The notes under the pieces: model-generated
Database searches by the model: none
Told to the model about the DNA's origin: nothing
Seen by the model: only the letters and a program-made list of their open reading frames with translations
Part shown: positions 34,492-39,656 of the stretch, piece after piece
How positions within the stretch are numbered: position 1 is the stretch's first letter
Layout of the letters: every line of letters begins with the position of its first letter
Source: CAYVQE01 sp964633205
GTDB taxonomy: Bacteria > Myxococcota > B64-G9
Length of the DNA: 39,656 nt
Direction: 5' to 3'
Assembly (NCBI GenBank): GCA_964633205.1
Contig: CAZWFN010000048.1
Coordinates: 1-39,656 of the forward strand
Position numbers and translations under genes: made by a program

Positions 34492-35190
34492 ATGTCCGCG
34501 CTGATCCTTGTCGTCGAGGACGAGCAAGACCTGGCCAGCACCCTGGAGTACAACCTGGATCGGGAAGGCTTCCGCACCGCCAGCGCCCTGACCGGTGAGG
34601 CGGCGCTGGAGCGGATCGCACGCGATCCATTGCCCGATCTGATTCTGCTCGACCTGATGCTGCCGGATGTGCCGGGCACCGAGATCTGCCGCACCATCCG
34701 GATGGATACCCGCACCCGGCACCTGCCGGTGATCATGCTGACCGCCAAGGGCGACGAGATCGACCGCGTGGTCGGCTTCGAGATCGGAGCCGACGACTAC
34801 GTGGTCAAGCCCTTCTCGGTGCGCGAGCTGATGCTGCGGGTGCGCGCCGTGCTGCGCCGGGCCCAGCAGCCGGCCGACGAGGCGGCGGCCGAAGAGCTGC
34901 GCTTCGGGGCGCTGCACATCGATCAACCGGGCCACCGGGTCTGGGTCGCCGGCGACGAGGTGCAGCTGACCGCGCTCGAGTTCCGCCTGCTGCTGACGCT
35001 GCTGACGCGCAAGGGCCGGGTGCAGTCGCGCGAGACCCTGCTGTCCGACGTCTGGGGCATCGACGCCGACGTGACCACCCGCACCGTGGACACGCACGTC
35101 AAGCGGCTGCGCGAGAAGCTCGGTTCAGCGGCCGCCTACATCGAGACCATGCGCGGAGTGGGTTACCGCTTCCGCGACCGGCCGGACTGA
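34492..35190 (+). CDS. phoB: PhoB-like response regulator
   Basis: 232 residues; GGGGAG five bases before the ATG. The receiver domain (1-122) has the acidic pair E9-D10, phospho-acceptor Asp54 in LLDLMLPD, Thr84 in MLTAKG and Lys106 in DDYVVKPFS. The winged-helix DNA-binding domain of OmpR/PhoB type spans about 133-230, with the recognition helix region TTRTVDTHVKRLREKL and the terminal wing GVGYRF. The protein should bind Pho boxes once phosphorylated by the downstream kinase. It is named PhoB from the context of kinase, phoU and phosphate symporter, since OmpR-family regulators are otherwise hard to tell apart. Confidence 0.92.
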   Translation: MSALILVVEDEQDLASTLEYNLDREGFRTASALTGEAALERIARDPLPDLILLDLMLPDVPGTEICRTIRMDTRTRHLPVIMLTAKGDEIDRVVGFEIGADDYVVKPFSVRELMLRVRAVLRRAQQPADEAAAEELRFGALHIDQPGHRVWVAGDEVQLTALEFRLLLTLLTRKGRVQSRETLLSDVWGIDADVTTRTVDTHVKRLREKLGSAAAYIETMRGVGYRFRDRPD

Positions 35191-35252
35191 GCCGCCCGCA
35201 GGGCGGGGAACACAGTCGTGAGTTCGAGGCCCCCGGGAAGCCAGGATAGAGC

Positions 35253-37001
35253 GTGACCCTGCGCATCCGATACCGGCTGTTCTTGCTGTCGGCGGGATCC
35301 ATCCTGGCCGTGCTGGCGGTGGTGGGCGCCTTTTTGACCACCGAGCTGCGCTCCTGGCTCGAGGATCACACGGCGGCCGAGCTGCTGCGCCTGGCCCGGA
35401 CCGGCCGCACCGTGATCGAGCACGCCCCGGGGCCGAACAACGTCGCCACCCTGGATCCGCTGGCCGACCGGCTGGGCCGCGCCAGCGGCGCGCGCGTCAC
35501 CATCATCGCCGGCGACGGCCGGGTGCTGGGCGACTCGGCCCTGGAGCCGGATGAGGTGGTGGCGGTCGAAAACCACGGCCGGCGGCCCGAGGTGCTGCAG
35601 GCGTTGGCCGCCGGCAGCGGGCTGGCGCGGCGTCACAGCGACACGCTCGACACCGAGATGCTCTACCGGGCGGTGCCCTTCATGCGCGACGAGCAACCCG
35701 GCATCCTGCGCGCGGCCATGTCGCTGGCCGCGGTGGAGCAGACGGTGTCGAACCTGCACCTGCTGCTGCTGCTGGCCGGGCTGATCGCGCTGGCGGTCAC
35801 GCTGTGCATCTCGGCCGCCTCGTCGCACATCGTCTCGCGGGCCCTGCGCAACCTGGTCTCCAAGGCGCGCACCGCCGCCGGTCCCGGCGACGAGCAGGCA
35901 CCGCCGGCGGCCGATCGGGGCGGCAGCTTCAGCAAGCTGGCCAGCGATCTGGAGCAGACCGTCTCCACCCTGGCGGACGAGCGCGACCGCTTCGGGGCGG
36001 TGCTGACGGCCATGGCCGAAGCGGTGCTGGTGCTCGACAGCCAACAGCGCATCGACCTGTCCAATCCGGCCGCCCGCTCCCTGCTGCGCCTGCCCGAGCG
36101 GCACACCGGCCGCAGCCTGATCGAGAGCGTACGCGCACCCGAGCTGATCGAGCTGGCCGACGGCGCCCTGGAGGCTCGTTCGGCCACGGTGGAGTTCGAG
36201 CTGCCCGGCCCCGGCCCACGCCACCTGCTGGCCCAGGCCACGCCGCTGCGCGAATCGGGCGGGGCGGTCATCGTGCTGCACGACGTGACCGAGCTGCGCC
36301 GGCTGGAACGGGTGCGGCGCGACTTCGTGGCCAATGTATCGCACGAGCTGCGCACCCCGGTGAGCATCGTCCGGGCCAACGCCGAGACCCTGCTCGACGG
36401 CGCACTGCAGGATCCCGAGCGGGCGCAGACCTTTCTCGACGCCCTGGTGCGCAGCGCCGAGCGGCTGTCGAACCTGATCAGCGACCTGCTGGACATCGCC
36501 CGCATCGAGTCCGGCCGGCTGCAGATGGAATTGCGGCCGGTGGACCTGGGCCAGATCGTCGCCCGGGCCGCCGAGACGATCGGGCCCGGCGCCGCCGAGC
36601 GCCACCAGCAGCTGGATCTGCGGCCCGACGGCGCGCCGCCGCTGCTGGCCGATGCGGCCGCGCTGGAGCAGGTGCTGATGAACCTGATGGACAACGCCGT
36701 CAAGTACAGCCCGGACGGCGGCCGCATCCGGGTCAGCGCCCGGACGGCCGCCGGCCAGGTGCGCATCGAGGTCATGGACGAGGGCCCCGGCATCGAGCCC
36801 CAGCACCGGGCCCGCATCTTCGAGCGCTTCTACCGGGTCGACCGCGGCCGCTCGCGGGCCATGGGCGGCACCGGGCTGGGGCTGTCGATCGTCAAGAACC
36901 TGGTCGAGAGCATGGGCGGTGAGGTGGGCGTGGAGATGGCCGAGCCGCAGGGTTCCGTCTTCTGGGTGCGGCTGCCGGCGGCGCCGGCGGCCGAGGCTTG
37001 A
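35253..37001 (+). CDS. phoR: PhoR-like sensor histidine kinase
   Basis: 582 residues from GTG 35253, with AGGA six bases upstream. A transmembrane helix at about 8-29, an extracytoplasmic domain of about 135 residues and a second helix at about 170-190 are followed by a short HAMP-like linker. A PAS domain lies at about 245-345 (VLTAMAEAVLVLDSQQRIDLSN). The HisKA domain has His364 in NVSHELRTPVSIVRAN. The HATPase domain has the N box LMNLMDNAVKYS and the G boxes DEGPGIE and GGTGLGLSIVK. Unlike E. coli PhoR it has a real periplasmic domain, as in Gram-positive and deltaproteobacterial PhoR proteins, so it may sense an extracellular signal. It follows phoB after 62 bases and is followed by phoU after 32 bases. 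Confidence 0.92.
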   Translation: MTLRIRYRLFLLSAGSILAVLAVVGAFLTTELRSWLEDHTAAELLRLARTGRTVIEHAPGPNNVATLDPLADRLGRASGARVTIIAGDGRVLGDSALEPDEVVAVENHGRRPEVLQALAAGSGLARRHSDTLDTEMLYRAVPFMRDEQPGILRAAMSLAAVEQTVSNLHLLLLLAGLIALAVTLCISAASSHIVSRALRNLVSKARTAAGPGDEQAPPAADRGGSFSKLASDLEQTVSTLADERDRFGAVLTAMAEAVLVLDSQQRIDLSNPAARSLLRLPERHTGRSLIESVRAPELIELADGALEARSATVEFELPGPGPRHLLAQATPLRESGGAVIVLHDVTELRRLERVRRDFVANVSHELRTPVSIVRANAETLLDGALQDPERAQTFLDALVRSAERLSNLISDLLDIARIESGRLQMELRPVDLGQIVARAAETIGPGAAERHQQLDLRPDGAPPLLADAAALEQVLMNLMDNAVKYSPDGGRIRVSARTAAGQVRIEVMDEGPGIEPQHRARIFERFYRVDRGRSRAMGGTGLGLSIVKNLVESMGGEVGVEMAEPQGSVFWVRLPAAPAAEA

Positions 37002-37033
37002 TCCGCAGCCTGCGGGGAGGTAATTGCGACCAC

Positions 37034-37705
37034 ATGAGCCCCGAGCCGCACCAAGCCGATCTCGACTCGCTGCGCCAGCAGTTGCTGCGCATGGCCGGGC
37101 GGGTGGAGAAGATGGTGTCGCAGTCGGTGGCCGCCCTGGTCGAGCGCGATCCGCAGGCGGCCCGCGCCACCATCGAGCAGGACGGCCACGTCAACCGCCA
37201 CGAGCTGGAGACCGACGCCCTGTGCCTGCGCATTCTGGATCGGCACCACCTCGACGGCCGCGATCTGCGCTTCGTCACCCTGGCGCTGAAGATGGTGACC
37301 GACCTGGAGCGCATCGGCGACCTGGCGGTCAACATCGCCGAGCGGGTCATCGACCTGACCGCCCGGCCGCTGGGCCAGCCCTACCTGCACATCCCGCGGA
37401 TGGCCGATCTGGTCCAGGGCATGATCCGCGACGCGGTCGACGCCTTCGTCGCCGGCGACGCGGACCGCGCCCAGGCGGTGATCGCGCGCGACGATGCGGT
37501 CGACGACCTCTACACCAAGGCCTTCCGCCGGCTGCTGGAGCTGATGCTGGCCGACGAGCAGAACATCGAGCCCGGCCTCCACGTGCAGTCGGTGGCCAAG
37601 TGGCTCGAGCGCATGGCCGATCACTCCACCAACCTGGCCGAGCACGTCATCCTGCTGGTCGAAGGCGACGATGTCCGCCACAGCGGCAAGCTGCCGGCGG
37701 GCTGA
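37034..37705 (+). CDS. phoU: PhoU phosphate-signalling regulator
   Basis: 223 residues from ATG 37034; GGGGAGG lies 13 bases upstream, rather far, but no better in-frame start exists apart from a TTG overlapping the phoR stop. Two three-helix PhoU repeats are present, each with the metal-binding signature: DLERIGDLAVNIAE in the first and KWLERMADHSTNLAE in the second. PhoU is a cytoplasmic, membrane-associated protein that passes the transporter's phosphate status to PhoR and represses the Pho response. Here no Pst genes are seen, so it may report on the Na+/phosphate symporter instead, which is inference. It is the last gene of the cluster, convergent with the island genes across 46 bases. 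Confidence 0.95.
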   Translation: MSPEPHQADLDSLRQQLLRMAGRVEKMVSQSVAALVERDPQAARATIEQDGHVNRHELETDALCLRILDRHHLDGRDLRFVTLALKMVTDLERIGDLAVNIAERVIDLTARPLGQPYLHIPRMADLVQGMIRDAVDAFVAGDADRAQAVIARDDAVDDLYTKAFRRLLELMLADEQNIEPGLHVQSVAKWLERMADHSTNLAEHVILLVEGDDVRHSGKLPAG

Positions 37706-37751
37706 GCATTCACAAGAAGGCGGTTGCTCCCGCTGGTCGAACAGATCGACT

Positions 37752-38507
37752 TCAATCACCCGCCGGAATGGGCGGCCATTCCCAGTCTTCGATTTCTGGG
37801 CTCATGCCCCTGAAAATGACGCCCCCCTCCTTCAGCAGCTTGGTCCGGTCCAGCCCGGTTACGGTCTCGAGGATGGTCTCTCGCAGATCACCGTAACGCG
37901 ACTCGAAGTCGTCTTTCACAACGTGCTTCACGCTGATAACGGGAACAATCCAGCGTTTTCCCTTCAAACGGACGAGCTTGTCAGCGCTCTGGCTGGATAG
38001 TTTATACTGCAGACCGTCCTGTGTGGACGACACCTCCACCACTAACCGCCCCTTCCGTTCCTTCCAGGAGCACGCACGCGGATTGCGCAGTAACTGATCG
38101 ATCCGATCACGGAAAGCATCGAAAGTATCGATGTTTTCGGACTGAATGTGTTTTCCAAAATACACCCTCACCGCGACCTGATCCATTGACCACTGCCTGT
38201 GCCCCTTGCTGGCTGGCAGTTCGCGGCGGATCTCGTCCAGCACGTCCCGGACGACATCGCTCGGCGTCTCGTCTCGGGCTACGATATCGATGTAGCTGTC
38301 GACCGGATGGCCGCCCGGATAATGATCGATCAGCGCTCCGATAATTCTTCCCGGATTTTTATCTGCGATCATAGCGACATCCGGCGTACACCAACTCATC
38401 CCTTCCACGTCTTCGCCGCCATGGGTGTAGTAGAATGCATTGATCCACGACGTCTTACTATCAGATTGGTAGAGCTTCTGTGCCATGAGATACATAGCTC
38501 GCTCCAC
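37752..38507 (-). CDS. Unknown protein of the low-G+C island, possibly the 3' part of a frameshifted gene
   Basis: 251 residues if begun at GTG 38507, which has no ribosome site and overlaps the previous gene by 47 bases. The same frame stays open further upstream with protein-like sequence (SIAGTNPPEPPNVERAMYLMAQK), so it may be the second half of the preceding gene after a 1-base shift. No known family recognised. It is soluble, without signal peptide or membrane span. It reads as mixed alpha/beta, with a DVAMIADKNPGRIIGALIDHYP segment and a Lys-rich stretch (KLVRLKGKRWIVPVISVKHVV) that could touch nucleic acid. The C-terminus is acidic with many Trp (IEDWEWPPIP). Codon use is visibly less G+C-biased than in phoU next door, which suggests horizontal acquisition. 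Confidence 0.75.
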   Translation of the reverse strand: MERAMYLMAQKLYQSDSKTSWINAFYYTHGGEDVEGMSWCTPDVAMIADKNPGRIIGALIDHYPGGHPVDSYIDIVARDETPSDVVRDVLDEIRRELPASKGHRQWSMDQVAVRVYFGKHIQSENIDTFDAFRDRIDQLLRNPRACSWKERKGRLVVEVSSTQDGLQYKLSSQSADKLVRLKGKRWIVPVISVKHVVKDDFESRYGDLRETILETVTGLDRTKLLKEGGVIFRGMSPEIEDWEWPPIPAGD

Positions 38508-39273
38508 ATTCGGTGGCTCTGGCGGATTTGTCCCTGCGATCGAATACCGCGAGGTCCCGTCCTTTGATACATTGTTCGTGGGGCTTGCGCTTTTTCTTGA
38601 TGTATAGTAGCTCCAGCTGCTTCAACTGGGATTCCCGTATGATCTCACCTACCTCTTGCGGAGGCAAATCGAGAACCGCATCCTCGCTAATCTTCTCCGG
38701 GCTCGGCTCCCCCGGGAGCATGCGAGCCAGCACGAGCTGCCAGAGTAGCACTTCCCTGCGAAGATCCGAACCGGTGGCCTCCGCCGTGCAGAAACGTGCT
38801 CTCTGCAGATCGGCCTCCGCTTGCTCGAGGATGTTCTGCTCTTCCCCGACATTCCATTCGCCGAGAATCTTCCGTACAGAGCCGAGTAAAACCGAGCACC
38901 AGTAATTGAGAATCGCGGTTGCTTCATTCCGCGGCACGAGAGCAAGATACAATCTGTTCCGGCGGTCGTATTCAAGAGCGTTGGTAGGAAGTCGAGGACT
39001 GGGGCCAACAAACCGTATATCCGCATAGAGTGCGCTCAAGCCAGTTTTCGGCACAACCAACCGCGGAGAGACACGGGTTACCAGCTCCTGCTCGACAAGG
39101 CCGCCGAATTCATTCGAGCCGAACCAGCGCGGATTCTCATTATTGTCATGATAGGCGAAGAACTGGTCGGATTCCGTGCTATGAAAGATCGGTTGCCGCA
39201 ATCCGCAGCCACCAGAAATCGGCAACCCGGAGAACGCCGCAAATTCTGCAGTGGGTGATGGCGGTGCGTTCAT
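38461..39273 (-). CDS. Unknown protein of the low-G+C island
   Basis: 270 residues from ATG 39273, overlapping the upstream gene's stop by four bases (ATGA), so translationally coupled. No family recognised and no signal peptide. The N-terminal half is beta-rich (ESDQFFAYHDNNENPRWFG; VSPRLVVPKTGLSALYADIRFVG). The middle is helical (NEATAILNYWCSVLLGSVRKILGEW; LEQAEADLQRARFCTAEATG). A charged helix ends at KQLELLYIKKKRKPHEQ. The last 30 residues are unlike a protein core (DRRDKSARATECGASYVSHGTEALPI). They read across the same bases that give good sequence in the next frame, so the true protein probably leaves this frame near the five-A run at 38595-38591. If so, the intact product has about 506 residues together with the next entry. 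Confidence 0.75.
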   Translation of the reverse strand: MNAPPSPTAEFAAFSGLPISGGCGLRQPIFHSTESDQFFAYHDNNENPRWFGSNEFGGLVEQELVTRVSPRLVVPKTGLSALYADIRFVGPSPRLPTNALEYDRRNRLYLALVPRNEATAILNYWCSVLLGSVRKILGEWNVGEEQNILEQAEADLQRARFCTAEATGSDLRREVLLWQLVLARMLPGEPSPEKISEDAVLDLPPQEVGEIIRESQLKQLELLYIKKKRKPHEQCIKGRDLAVFDRRDKSARATECGASYVSHGTEALPI

Positions 39274-39656
39274 AGTGTACCCGCTAAATCTGCCTCAACT
39301 CGAGCATGGAGGCCGAATCCGCTCTCCGCATAGGAGTGCTTTATAAATGTTACCCGCAACCAATCAATCCATTTCCTGCGATCTGAATCGCCCAAGGACA
39401 GGATCTCGCGTCGTAGGTCCTCGAAATAGTCAGGGGTGACGTAAATGTTGATCACATCCTCGAAGGCGGGGTGATCCTCCAGGAGGCGAACCTCCCATGT
39501 CCAAGCACGGCGCTCGTTGTCAGGGTGTAGGAGCCGGCCGGAGTCGTCATCCTTTGTGGGCCTTTCTCCGCGGACGTATGCTCCAGCCGACGTAAAGTGC
39601 CGTTGAACGAAGCCGCCTTCGGCGGCAGCTTTTAGGCCCAGACAGAACAGGCTCGT
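39270..39656 (-). CDS. Unknown protein of the low-G+C island, N-terminus outside the window
   Basis: The frame ending at TGA 39270 is open to the last base of the window with no stop, giving 128 visible residues; the start lies further right. Internal GTG 39455 is not needed as a start because the upstream sequence is protein-like (GAYVRGERPTKDDDSGRLL; RRAWTWEVRLLEDHP). It is soluble alpha/beta, ending with VTPDYFEDLRREILSLG and DRRKWIDWLRVTFIKHSY. No family recognised. It is coupled by ATGA to the next gene, so at least three frames form one operon. Composition is A+T-richer than the rest of the window. Confidence 0.75.
   Translation of the reverse strand, partial: TSLFCLGLKAAAEGGFVQRHFTSAGAYVRGERPTKDDDSGRLLHPDNERRAWTWEVRLLEDHPAFEDVINIYVTPDYFEDLRREILSLGDSDRRKWIDWLRVTFIKHSYAESGFGLHARVEADLAGTL

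Overview
The window is very G+C-rich over most of its length. It carries several families typical of Myxococcota-like (deltaproteobacterial) genomes: myxobacterial-type Cys-rich surface repeats, a zinc-ribbon/PEGA Ser/Thr kinase, a TPR membrane protein ending in a Trp-rich anchor, and many large lipoproteins. A run of exactly 100 N (16895-16994) is a scaffold gap, so this is draft or metagenome-derived sequence. I assign no species. I saw no rRNA, tRNA, CRISPR array or insertion sequence.

Left part (1-12.4 kb), all on the minus strand. A three-gene unit runs kinase (5432-3741), TPR/coiled-coil membrane protein (3713-3015), then a giant secreted Cys-rich repeat protein (3013 to beyond base 1). 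To its right lies a heavy-metal efflux operon: small Cys/His-rich exported protein (12406-12017), TolC-like outer-membrane lipoprotein (11926-10526), His-rich lipoprotein adaptor (10529-8982) and HME-type RND pump (8970-5815). The adaptor contains a 24-bp tandem repeat encoding HAHEAEGD units.

Middle (12.5-22 kb). A PLP fold-type IV aminotransferase is convergent with an unknown helical protein. Then come a small unknown protein, two tandem thiolases (the second cut by the gap), a Cys-rich lipoprotein missing its extreme 5' end, DNA polymerase IV, a short phasin-like coiled-coil protein, an ABC-F ATPase, and a zinc-ribbon protein with one membrane span.

22-31.5 kb, minus strand: a von Willebrand A lipoprotein, a 1514-residue exported protein combining HEAT repeats, a propeller, an Ig-like domain, a transglutaminase-like domain and TPRs, and a 1068-residue beta-propeller lipoprotein followed by a good terminator.

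31.7-37.7 kb, plus strand: an FAD-dependent oxidoreductase, then a phosphate cluster of Na+/phosphate symporter, PhoB-like regulator, PhoR-like kinase and PhoU. A Pho-box-like array sits ten bases upstream of a good -10 element before the symporter. No Pst transporter genes are in the window, so uptake here appears to be by symporter.

Right end (37.75-39.66 kb), minus strand: three tightly coupled genes of unknown function with visibly lower G+C than everything else. They look like an acquired island running off the window edge. The two downstream genes may be one ~506-residue gene interrupted by a 1-base shift at a homopolymer. This is the best place to look for an undescribed system, but nothing in the sequence identifies its role.
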